A stretch of 6,625 nt of DNA, taken from an uncultured Synechococcus sp. Its GTDB lineage: Bacteria > Cyanobacteriota > Cyanobacteriia > PCC-6307 > Cyanobiaceae. The stretch is taken from positions 1-6,625 of the forward strand of contig CAJWIC010000078.1 of NCBI GenBank assembly GCA_913040905.1, in the 5' to 3' direction. The notes beneath the pieces were generated by a model. The model searched no databases and had not been told where the DNA came from. It worked only from the letters and a program-made list of their open reading frames with translations. Below are positions 1-5,125 of the stretch, one piece after another; position 1 is the first letter of the stretch; each line of letters begins with the position of its first letter. The translations under genes and the position numbers were made by a program.

Positions 1-249
1 CATGTCGGCATACAGGGCGTAGTTGGAACTGCGCACCACCACGTTCTGGCGTTCCAGCTCCTGACGAGCCTTGAAATAGGGAGTCCCCATCGCAATGCCG
101 AGGGCCCGGGCTTCCGCGCTGCGGGCCACGATGCAGCCGTCGTTGTTGGACAACACCACGACGGGTTTGCCAATCAGGCTGGGGTCGAGGCTCTGCTCGC
201 AGGAGGCGTAGAAGTTGTTGCCGTCGATCAGGGCGGTGGCAAGGCCCAT
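1..249 (-). CDS. umuC: UmuC, catalytic subunit of DNA polymerase V (5' part only)
   Basis: This is the N-terminal 83 codons of a Y-family translesion polymerase; the rest lies beyond the left edge. With processed UmuD it forms Pol V, which copies past DNA lesions at the cost of mutations during the SOS response. The palm start is visible: residues 7-18 read LIDGNNFYASCE, where Asp9 matches the first metal-binding aspartate and Tyr14 the steric-gate tyrosine of the family. The conserved block SNNDGCIVARSAEARALGI follows, and the visible end SSNYALYADM matches the E. coli UmuC motif SSNYELYADM. The ATG is 1 nt after the umuD stop codon (TGA-C-ATG), so translation is probably coupled. There is no strong ribosome-binding site of its own. 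Expression is presumably controlled by the LexA box upstream of umuD. The frame is intact through the visible part; whether the full gene is intact cannot be seen. Confidence 0.95.
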   Translation of the reverse strand, partial: MGLATALIDGNNFYASCEQSLDPSLIGKPVVVLSNNDGCIVARSAEARALGIAMGTPYFKARQELERQNVVVRSSNYALYADM

Positions 250-250
250 G

Positions 251-691
251 TCAGAGCGGATGAATCACGTGGATGGCCACGCCCCAGATCTGCACGTCAC
301 CGCAACGATGCAGCTCCAGGGGCGGATAGGCCGGATTGGCGGCCTCCAGGCGCAGTCGGCCCTGGTGCTGGACCAGGCGTTTGAGGGTGAATTCCCCGTC
401 CAGCACGGCCACCACGACCCGCCCCGGCCGTGGGTCCAGGCTGCGGTCCACCACCAGCAGATCGCCGTGGTGAATGCCGGCGCCGAGCATCGATTCGCCG
501 CTGACGCGTAGAAAAAAGGTGCTGGTGGGATGGCGGATCAGCTGCTCGTTGAGGTCGATTCCCACCTCCACGTAGTCATCGGCCGGCGAAGGAAAGCCGG
601 CCGCCACCCGCTCTCCGGCCAGGGGCAGAGCCAGTCGTGAACGCCGAGACTGGAGGGGTAGCGGCTGGTGGCGGACGTCCATCACGGGCAA
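251..691 (-). CDS. umuD: UmuD, self-cleaving SOS mutagenesis protein (S24 peptidase family)
   Basis: UmuD is cleaved, with RecA filament as co-protease, to UmuD', which joins UmuC in DNA polymerase V. All catalytic elements are present, offset by a constant 7 residues from E. coli: cleavage site Ala31-Gly32 followed by FPSPADDY (Cys24-Gly25 in E. coli), nucleophile Ser67 in SGESM (Ser60), and general base Lys104 in EFTLKRL (Lys97). The protein therefore looks competent for self-cleavage. The start is uncertain. The coordinates use a TTG at 691, because AAGAAGG sits 6 nt before it. An in-frame ATG at 682 (143 residues) is the alternative, but its spacing to that site is 15 nt. Both keep the whole peptidase domain. 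The gene is first in the umuDC operon, and the LexA operator 709-722 lies about 18 nt upstream of the TTG. The fold could suggest LexA itself, but there is no N-terminal helix-turn-helix domain, and the umuC neighbour settles it. Confidence 0.95.
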   Translation of the reverse strand: MPVMDVRHQPLPLQSRRSRLALPLAGERVAAGFPSPADDYVEVGIDLNEQLIRHPTSTFFLRVSGESMLGAGIHHGDLLVVDRSLDPRPGRVVVAVLDGEFTLKRLVQHQGRLRLEAANPAYPPLELHRCGDVQIWGVAIHVIHPL

Positions 692-708
692 GCGAAGCCT
701 TCTTTGAT

Positions 709-722
709 AGTACTGATGTACT
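709..722. promoter_or_regulatory. LexA (SOS) operator between umuD and the divergent 129-residue gene
   Basis: The 14 bases AGTACTGATGTACT match the cyanobacterial LexA-box consensus RGTACNNNDGTWCB on both strands. They sit in a 16-bp inverted repeat, TAGTAC-4 nt-GTACTA (708-723). A minus-strand -10-like hexamer TACTAT (712-707) overlaps one half-site, so bound LexA would block umuDC transcription. On the plus strand, TTGATA (704-709) could be a -35 element that also overlaps the box. The match is seen directly; binding is inferred from the known consensus and the umuDC context. Confidence 0.88.
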
Positions 723-774
723 ACTAGTTATGGGTCTGGTCCGGTGAAGATGGTGTCTCTGGAACCGGGTTTGG

Positions 775-1164
775 ATGGCTGACTCGCCGTACTTGATTGC
801 GTTGGCGTTCTTCGATCAAGAGGGACGCCGCGCCATGCCACTGGCAGGAAAGTCCCAGGTTGCGGTGGCGGCAGAGGGCGATGCCCCCGAACAGCTCGGC
901 AAGGAACTGGCCCTGGATCTGCTGCTGCGGGTGTGGCAGCGCAGTGATGACGGCCCCCTGCAGAGGGCGGCGGCGGTCGACAGCCTGCTGCTGGTGGAGT
1001 TGCCGATGGAGCGACTGCCGGAGGACCTGCCGCGGGTCAAGGCCGACTGGCTCAGCAGCGGTGACACATCCGCCTGTCTGCAGGCGCTCAAACAGATGTC
1101 CTCGAGGGCCTGGCGATTGTCCAGCGAAAAGTTCAGACCGGTGGCGCTGACGCCGGTGTGGTGA
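775..1164 (+). CDS. Conserved-looking hypothetical protein, divergent from umuDC
   Basis: I do not recognise this 129-residue protein. It has no signal peptide, membrane segment or known catalytic motif. It begins MADSPYLIALAFFDQEGRR with a beta-strand-like start, has leucine-rich stretches that look helical (residues about 40-52 and 95-108), and ends in RPVALTPVW. The ATG at 775 is the first start after an in-frame TGA at 745-747; GGAA at 761-764 is a weak ribosome-binding site. Its codon use looks like that of its neighbours, which argues against a chance frame. It starts 53 nt from the LexA operator that it shares with umuD, so co-regulation by DNA damage is possible but unproven. Its last 32 nt overlap the 3' end of the convergent oxygenase gene. 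It may be a lineage-specific picocyanobacterial protein; its function is unknown. Confidence 0.72.
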   Translation: MADSPYLIALAFFDQEGRRAMPLAGKSQVAVAAEGDAPEQLGKELALDLLLRVWQRSDDGPLQRAAAVDSLLLVELPMERLPEDLPRVKADWLSSGDTSACLQALKQMSSRAWRLSSEKFRPVALTPVW

Positions 1165-1732
1165 GGGGCTCCTGAGCCCAGATGTTCACGGCCACGGAGT
1201 AGCGCTCCCCCTCCAGAGGATTGATCCGGTGCAGCAGTCCGGGGGAGAACAGCACCAAGCGGTTGCGCACCGGGGGGATCGAGATCACCGAGCCGAACTG
1301 CGGCAACGGACCGGTATGGCCTGTGGTGATGGGTTGGTTGTCCGCCAGGAGCAGCTCACCCCCGGCGCAGCTGACATGGGGGTAGAAGACCGTGGACAAC
1401 AACGGCAGGACGTAGGCGCCGCTGCGCCGCCCTTCAACCTCGTCCTTGTCGATGTGCCAGTCGAGGTCATTGTTGACGTTGCACCACCATTCCACGCCTG
1501 CCCACTGCGGACAGAACGGCGCGGACAAGGGCAGAAGATGCTCCTTCAGATAGCGCTCGATCAGCTGTCGCTGCTGGGGGGCATGGATGGAGCGCGAGCC
1601 CCCATCCTCTGCTCGCCAACTGAACAGGGCCTCACCGGGATGGGCCTGCTTGAGCTCGCCATGAATCAAGCAGAGCTGCTGAAGCGCCTCCAGCAGATCC
1701 CCAGGCAGCAGGTTGTCGACCACATGGAGCAT
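1133..1732 (-). CDS. 2-oxoglutarate/Fe(II)-dependent oxygenase (prolyl-hydroxylase-like fold)
   Basis: This 199-residue protein carries the metal and co-substrate signature of 2OG/Fe(II) dioxygenases. His93 and Asp95 (DWHIDKDE) form the HxD half of the iron triad. His168 (SPGLLHRINP) is the distal histidine, and Arg177, nine residues later, is placed to bind the 2-oxoglutarate carboxylate. The family couples decarboxylation of 2-oxoglutarate to hydroxylation of a substrate; here the substrate is unknown. There is no signal peptide, so it is probably cytosolic. The ATG at 1732 lies 5 nt after the rlmH stop, making it the last gene of a four-gene minus-strand run. Its C-terminal codons overlap the convergent 129-residue gene by 32 nt. 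Because it shares a transcript with an rRNA methyltransferase, a ribosome-related substrate is conceivable, but that is inference. I am confident of the superfamily and not of the function. Confidence 0.88.
   Translation of the reverse strand: MLHVVDNLLPGDLLEALQQLCLIHGELKQAHPGEALFSWRAEDGGSRSIHAPQQRQLIERYLKEHLLPLSAPFCPQWAGVEWWCNVNNDLDWHIDKDEVEGRRSGAYVLPLLSTVFYPHVSCAGGELLLADNQPITTGHTGPLPQFGSVISIPPVRNRLVLFSPGLLHRINPLEGERYSVAVNIWAQEPLTTPASAPPV
1166..1179 (+). terminator. Hairpin just after the stop of the 129-residue gene (weak terminator candidate)
   Basis: GGGCTC-CT-GAGCCC is a perfect inverted repeat starting 2 nt after the TGA of the plus-strand gene. No T-run follows, so it is not a classic Rho-independent terminator. 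It also lies inside the coding region of the opposite-strand oxygenase, so the symmetry could be coincidental. A second short hairpin, GGCG-CTGA-CGCC (1143-1154), lies in the overlap of the two genes. Confidence 0.25.
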
Positions 1733-1737
1733 CAGCC

Positions 1738-2172
1738 TCAGGCTCGGTGGTATGGGCTTCCCTGCAGGATGGCCTGGGCGCGGAACAACTGCTCGATCAG
1801 CATCAAGCGAGCCAGCTCATGGGGGAAGGTCATGGGCGACAGGCTCAATCGCCAGTGGGCAGAGCCTTTGAGTTCCGTGGTTAACCCGTCAGCACCGCCG
1901 ATCACAAAGGCGAGTCGTTGGTTGCCCAGCTGCTCAAGGCGCCGGGCGAAAGGGATGGAGCCAAGGTCATCGCCTTCTTCCATCAGTGCAATCAGCCGTT
2001 CATCGGATCTGAGATTGGCGCGGATGGTCTCCGCTTCCTTTTGCGGCGTGCTGTCTCGGATCTCGATGATCTCCAGGCCGGGAAGCCGTTTGCGATAGAG
2101 CTCAATGCCCTCCTGGATCCAGCTGCGGCGGACTTTGCCCACGGCCAGGATGCGACAGCGGGACGGGTTCAA
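1738..2172 (-). CDS. rlmH: RlmH, 23S rRNA (pseudouridine1915-N3)-methyltransferase
   Basis: RlmH is a SPOUT-class enzyme that uses S-adenosylmethionine to methylate N3 of pseudouridine 1915 in helix 69 of 23S rRNA, acting on the assembled 70S ribosome. The 144 residues cover the whole family (E. coli about 155). Visible landmarks are the N-terminal strand [11 protein letters not shown], the SAM-site segment FVIGGADGL (89-97), the knot segment [11 protein letters not shown] (112-122), the helix EQLFRAQAI, and the C-terminal YHR (141-143) that is characteristic of the family. The start is a TTG at 2172 that overlaps the previous gene's stop as TTGA, with GAGG about 8 nt upstream. No earlier ATG fits better, and the first residues [14 protein letters not shown] suit the family. 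Tight junctions on both sides place it inside the minus-strand run. Confidence 0.96.
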   Translation of the reverse strand: MNPSRCRILAVGKVRRSWIQEGIELYRKRLPGLEIIEIRDSTPQKEAETIRANLRSDERLIALMEEGDDLGSIPFARRLEQLGNQRLAFVIGGADGLTTELKGSAHWRLSLSPMTFPHELARLMLIEQLFRAQAILQGSPYHRA

Positions 2173-2597
2173 GGGGTGGCCTCGTCTTCGTCGTCCTCCA
2201 GCAGCAGCTGGCCAAAGGCCACATAGAGACTTTCCTCCTCGCTTCCGGGGGCGGCATTGGAGGGTTTCGGACGGGTGTTTTTCCCTTTGCCTGACGTTGG
2301 CTTCGGCAGTGGCGGAAGCCCCTGGACCGATCCGGATGGGGCGCTGGCGGTGGAAGGCTGGGGGCTTCGCTTGGCCTCAAGTTGTTTCAGCCGGGCCATG
2401 AGGTGTTCCGGAACTGTTCCGTCCTCACTGACCTTCATCAGCTCGCGAAACAGTTCCTCGGGGTTGTCTTCGGTTTCAACTTTGTGGCGCACCTGCTGAG
2501 CCTTCGGGCTGACGGGCCGCTCCGGTTCCGGCAAGGCCTGGGGCAGCGACCGGCCGAGTTCGCGCAGGCGCTCCAGGCTGCGGGGGTCGAAACTCAT
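2169..2597 (-). CDS. Cyanobacterial hypothetical protein with disordered linker and acidic tail
   Basis: This 142-residue protein matches no function that I know, though its layout resembles a conserved cyanobacterial hypothetical. It has three parts. Residues 1-77 are the ordered-looking part, starting [19 protein letters not shown], with helix-forming blocks around 47-56 ([10 protein letters not shown]) and 63-77 ([15 protein letters not shown]). Residues about 78-119 are a Pro/Ser/Lys-rich linker likely to be disordered. Residues 120-142 form an acidic tail with a short hydrophobic helix, [18 protein letters not shown]. The two helical ends joined by a flexible linker suggest a binding or adaptor role rather than an enzyme; that is inference. 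The ATG at 2597 was chosen because it lies 4 nt after the upstream stop and starts the conserved-looking part. The frame stays open to 2690 but would overlap the pentapeptide gene. Its TGA overlaps the TTG of rlmH. Confidence 0.8.
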   Translation of the reverse strand: MSFDPRSLERLRELGRSLPQALPEPERPVSPKAQQVRHKVETEDNPEELFRELMKVSEDGTVPEHLMARLKQLEAKRSPQPSTASAPSGSVQGLPPLPKPTSGKGKNTRPKPSNAAPGSEEESLYVAFGQLLLEDDEDEATP

Positions 2598-2601
2598 CGG
2601 A

Positions 2602-3090
2602 TCAACCGCAGCCGAGGCTGTCCCGGGTGGAGCGCCCGGTGACTGGATTCGTGCCATCGGCGACGGCGCACAGGCTCTTGAGTTGATCACCCCGCATCGG
2701 AACGTCGGTGAAATCAGCGCCGCTGATGGTCACATCAACGAAGCGGGTGTTGAAGGCGAAAGCTCCTTCCAGAACGGCGTTGGTCAGGTTGGTGCCCGTC
2801 ATCACGGCTGCGTCCAGGGTGGCTTCGCGTAGATCCGTGTCGCTCAGATCTGCATCCTGAAGCTTGGCGCCGTAGAGCGATGCCCCCCTCAGGTCTGATC
2901 CGGACAGGTTCGCTTCGCGCAGGTTGCTGAGGTTGAAGGTGGCTCCCCGCAGATCCTTATCGGAGTAATCCGCACCGATCAGCACTTGCTTGGCCACATC
3001 CATGGCGGCACTCACCTGTGATGGGCCTGTCAAAACAAGCAGCAGCCCGAGAGCAGCGGCACCAACCAGGGACAACAGGCGGGAACGCAT
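2602..3090 (-). CDS. Exported pentapeptide-repeat protein, probable thylakoid-lumen or periplasmic
   Basis: This is a 162-residue protein with a clear Sec signal peptide: basic start MRSR, hydrophobic core at about 5-20, and a cleavage site near VSA28. Residues about 37-128 are tandem A(D/N)LXX-type pentapeptides (for example DLRGA, NLREA, DLRGA, KLQDA, DLSDT, DLREA), which fold into a right-handed quadrilateral beta-helix. Two cysteines, Cys141 and Cys161, bracket the C-terminal block NPVTGRSTRDSLGC and could form a disulfide, as expected outside the cytoplasm. The layout resembles cyanobacterial Rfr32 and the plant TL15/TL17 thylakoid-lumen proteins, whose roles are not well defined. The ATG at 3090 begins the signal peptide. 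The longer open frame to 3420 would run antisense into yraN and is rejected. It is first in the four-gene minus-strand run, and its promoter should lie in the 78-bp gap shared with yraN. Confidence 0.9.
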   Translation of the reverse strand: MRSRLLSLVGAAALGLLLVLTGPSQVSAAMDVAKQVLIGADYSDKDLRGATFNLSNLREANLSGSDLRGASLYGAKLQDADLSDTDLREATLDAAVMTGTNLTNAVLEGAFAFNTRFVDVTISGADFTDVPMRGDQLKSLCAVADGTNPVTGRSTRDSLGCG

Positions 3091-3168
3091 CCGAAACACC
3101 AGTGACTTCGAAACCTTAATGGGCTCAAGCAGGGGGGAATCCTTCGGGCAGGTGCTGATGGCATTCGG

Positions 3169-3522
3169 ATGACAACGCAAGCCAGCGGTGTTCAGGCGGA
3201 AACCCGGGTGTCTCAGCTTCTGCAACGGCGGGGTTGGCATCTGCTGGAGCGCAACTGGAGCTGTCGCTGGGGCGAACTCGATCTTGTGCTGCACAAGAAC
3301 AGACAGCTGCTTGTGGTGGAAGTGAAGGGGCGCCGGTCCCTCGCCTGGGGGCCATGGTCTGTGGACCCTGCCAAGCGGCGACGGTTGGGTCGGGCCATCA
3401 GCTGCTGGCGTGCTGAGCATCCAATGCAGGCGGAGTGGTTGCTGCAGGTGACCGTTGCCGTGGTGCCATTACCGCCGGCCCGGGGTGCCGTGCGCTGGTT
3501 CGGGCTCGATCAGCTGTGCTGA
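3169..3522 (+). CDS. YraN/UPF0102 family nuclease-fold protein
   Basis: This 117-residue protein is of the YraN (UPF0102) family, which has a restriction-endonuclease-like PD-(D/E)XK core. The expected residues are present: Glu11 in the first helix, Glu36 and Asp38 in WGELDLVL, and Glu51 and Lys53 in VVEVKGR, giving the E...D...ExK pattern. The family is widespread in bacteria and thought to act on nucleic acids, but its cellular role is not settled. The ATG at 3169 lacks a good ribosome-binding site, yet nothing earlier in frame fits better, and the family usually begins about here. It is divergent from the pentapeptide gene (78 bp apart) and appears to be transcribed alone, because a terminator hairpin covers its stop codon. 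No fusion or missing catalytic residue is visible. Confidence 0.9.
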   Translation: MTTQASGVQAETRVSQLLQRRGWHLLERNWSCRWGELDLVLHKNRQLLVVEVKGRRSLAWGPWSVDPAKRRRLGRAISCWRAEHPMQAEWLLQVTVAVVPLPPARGAVRWFGLDQLC

Positions 3523-3540
3523 TGAGCCGTTGTTGCTTCT
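3503..3540 (+). terminator. Rho-independent terminator at the end of yraN
   Basis: GGCTC-(G)-ATCAGC-TGT-GCTGAT-GAGCC (3503-3528) forms an 11-bp stem with one bulged G (3508) and a 3-nt loop. It is followed by the T-rich stretch GTTGTTGCTTCT. The yraN TGA (3520-3522) lies inside the 3' arm. On the minus strand no T-rich tail follows the stem, so it should act mainly on yraN and not on the convergent DUF3764-like gene. Confidence 0.6.
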
Positions 3541-3568
3541 CTCTTGGCGTTCAGTCCGAGCTCTTGGA

Positions 3569-3847
3569 TCAAGCCAGCCATCTGGTGATCACCGTGCCGT
3601 CGTAAACATGGCCCGAAGCTTCAACAACTGGCTTCGTTTCGGGGTTCGTGAAGATGTCGTAAAGAACATTTTCAGGACCTTGAAACATCACTGTTGCTCG
3701 CGTGGAATCGCCTTTGCAGACTCCGATGTAAAAGGTTTGAACGCCCATCTCTGCGAACATCGCTTGCTGCTCGGGAGCATTCATCCAGTCGCGATATTCA
3801 TCAAAGGTGTTGCTGATCTTGAAATCCAGAACAGTGGTTTCCGTCAT
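3569..3847 (-). CDS. DUF3764-like small protein
   Basis: This is a 92-residue soluble protein with no signal peptide or membrane segment. Its start MTETTVLDFKISNTFDEYRDW, the central MGVQTFYIGVCKGDSTRATVMFQGPE, and the C-terminal ASGHVYDGTVITRWLA resemble the DUF3764 family of small proteins from marine picocyanobacteria. The identification is from memory of the family pattern. Alternating beta strands and helices of this length suggest a small alpha/beta-barrel-type domain; that is inference, and the function is unknown. The ATG at 3847 fits the family start. The frame stays open further upstream, but that extension would run through the 53-residue membrane ORF in another frame. The gap to that ORF is 11 nt, so the two are probably co-transcribed. 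It ends 29 nt from the yraN terminator T-tract on the opposite strand. Confidence 0.8.
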   Translation of the reverse strand: MTETTVLDFKISNTFDEYRDWMNAPEQQAMFAEMGVQTFYIGVCKGDSTRATVMFQGPENVLYDIFTNPETKPVVEASGHVYDGTVITRWLA

Positions 3848-3858
3848 GACTGAACAAA

Positions 3859-4020
3859 TCAGATGATTTCCTTGCGGCCTGCTTTGATCTGTTGTCTTGC
3901 TGAGAGAAGTCCAACGGCAAGCAGTATCAGCAGTCCGGCATTGATGCTGATGAAGAACATCGTGTCCATGACGGTGAAGCGGTTCGTCCCTTGATAAGTG
4001 GATGGCATGGGACAACCCAT
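3859..4020 (-). CDS. Small single-pass membrane protein, 53 residues (unannotated-size ORF)
   Basis: This is a short open frame translating to 53 residues. Residues 1-20 are polar and begin MGCPMPSTYQGTNRF. Residues 21-40 (MFFISINAGLLILLAVGLLS) are one strongly hydrophobic segment, and 41-53 (ARQQIKAGRKEII) are basic. By the positive-inside rule the C-terminus should face the cytoplasm. The ATG at 4020 is two codons after an in-frame TAA; the nearest ribosome-binding-like sequence is only a weak AACGG. Internal ATGs at codons 5, 18 and 21 are alternatives. The ORF fills an otherwise empty gap, has a coherent membrane-protein pattern, and ends 11 nt before the DUF3764-like ATG, so the two plausibly form an operon. 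I do not recognise the family, and chance cannot be excluded for so short a frame. Confidence 0.5.
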   Translation of the reverse strand: MGCPMPSTYQGTNRFTVMDTMFFISINAGLLILLAVGLLSARQQIKAGRKEII

Positions 4021-4216
4021 CCGTTAGAAGACCTAAATCAGCCTGCTGTTCTCAACCCCTCCCGCCTCCTGCAACCCCTCGTCGACCTGTTCCGATCTCA
4101 GTGAACTTGATCGTGGTCCTTGATCGGCTGAATTCAGATTGGGAGACTTGAAGCAGGTGGCCTCCTTCGTTTCCGCTTGACTGAATCGCGGCCGCACGCC
4201 ACTTCGATCATTTCCC
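4021..4216. other. Intergenic region upstream of rsmA and of the 53-residue ORF, with short repeats
   Basis: This 196-bp divergent gap must hold the promoters of rsmA (rightward) and of the small membrane protein operon (leftward), though I see no convincing -35/-10 pair. It contains two copies of CAACCCCTC (4053-4061, 4072-4080), two copies of CTTGATCG (4106-4113, 4119-4126), and a 10-bp palindrome CTGAATTCAG (4128-4137). The minus strand of 4053-4080 is G-rich. No tRNA fold and no known Yfr-type RNA motif was recognised. Confidence 0.5.
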
Positions 4217-5125
4217 ATGGGGTTTCAAGGTCACCAGGCCCGCAAACGCTTCGGTCAGCACTGGCTGAAGGATCAGACGGTGCTCGAGCGCATCGTGGCG
4301 GCCGCTGAATTGCAACCGTCGGATCGTGTGTTGGAGGTGGGGCCGGGGCGCGGCGCTCTGACGGAGCGGTTGCTGTCTTCCCCTGCCGCTGCAGTCCACG
4401 CCGTGGAACTGGATCGCGATCTGGTGGATGGTCTGCGGGATCGCTTTGCCGATGATCAGCGCTTCAGCCTGCGACAGGGGGATGTGCTGGAGCTGCCACT
4501 TGAGCTGGAGGACGGCCTAGCAGCAAGCAAGGTCGTGGCCAATATCCCTTACAACATCACCGGTCCGCTTCTGGATCGCCTGGTGGGGCGCCTTGATCGG
4601 CCCGTCAATCCCCCTTATCAGCGTCTGGTTCTGTTGGTGCAGAAGGAGGTGGCTGAACGCATCAGGGCTCGTCCGGGGCACAGCAGCTTCAGTGCTCTGA
4701 GCGTTCGGATGCAGTTGATGGCCCATTGCACGACGGTCTGTCCCGTCCCCCCACGCTGTTTCCAGCCACCGCCAAAGGTCCAGTCGGAGGTGATTCAGAT
4801 TGATCCTCTGCCGCTTGATCGGCGGCTCCCTTCTGCGACTGCCCGTCGGGTGGAATCGCTGCTCAAGCAGACCTTCCTGTCCCGTCGCAAAATGCTGCGC
4901 AACACCCTGGCATCGCTTGCGCCGGAGTCACAACTTCAGGCACTGGCCGTTGCCGCTGGGTTTGATCTTCAGCAGCGGCCGCAGGAGTTGGCTCCCCAGG
5001 TCTGGGTTGCCCTGGCCAGGGGTTTGAATCAGGGCATTGATGCGGCCTCCGCCGATGGGCACGATCACGGTGACGGCACCGGCCAAGGTGAATCTTCATC
5101 TGGAGGTGCTGGGGATCCGACCTGA
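4217..5125 (+). CDS. rsmA: RsmA/KsgA, 16S rRNA (adenine1518-N6/adenine1519-N6)-dimethyltransferase
   Basis: RsmA (KsgA) uses S-adenosylmethionine to dimethylate two adjacent adenines in the 3'-terminal hairpin of 16S rRNA, a late checkpoint in small-subunit assembly. The Rossmann methyltransferase core is intact: RKRFGQHWL (9-17) at the N-terminus, motif [10 protein letters not shown] (40-48), the acidic motif II AVELD (62-66), QGDVLEL (87-93), and catalytic motif IV NIPYNI (109-114). The C-terminal helical domain carries [12 protein letters not shown]. The protein is 302 residues, longer than the usual 270-280. The extra residues from about 275 (Ala/Gly/Asp/Ser-rich, ending GGAGDPT) are read from sequence that also encodes the start of ispE, so they look like an incidental tail. 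The ATG at 4217 has no visible ribosome-binding site, but the start [17 protein letters not shown] fits the family. It is first in a plus-strand run with ispE. Confidence 0.97.
   Translation: MGFQGHQARKRFGQHWLKDQTVLERIVAAAELQPSDRVLEVGPGRGALTERLLSSPAAAVHAVELDRDLVDGLRDRFADDQRFSLRQGDVLELPLELEDGLAASKVVANIPYNITGPLLDRLVGRLDRPVNPPYQRLVLLVQKEVAERIRARPGHSSFSALSVRMQLMAHCTTVCPVPPRCFQPPPKVQSEVIQIDPLPLDRRLPSATARRVESLLKQTFLSRRKMLRNTLASLAPESQLQALAVAAGFDLQQRPQELAPQVWVALARGLNQGIDAASADGHDHGDGTGQGESSSGGAGDPT

Noticed and set aside
1229..2098. Long plus-strand open frame of 289 codons
   Set aside because: It is antisense to the oxygenase and rlmH, both with clear family motifs. Its translation is low-complexity and Gln/Arg-rich, as expected for a shadow frame in GC-rich coding DNA.
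3091..3420. N-terminal extension of the pentapeptide gene up to 3420
   Set aside because: It would run antisense through yraN and bury the signal peptide. The ATG at 3090 starts exactly at a normal Sec signal.
3455..3853. Plus-strand open frame across the end of yraN and the DUF3764-like gene
   Set aside because: It runs through the yraN terminator and antisense to the DUF3764-like gene, and its translation has no recognisable pattern.
4033..4218. 61-codon minus-strand frame in the gap upstream of rsmA
   Set aside because: The composition is polar and irregular with no hydrophobic or structural pattern, and it overlaps the rsmA start. It would also occupy the only place for promoters.
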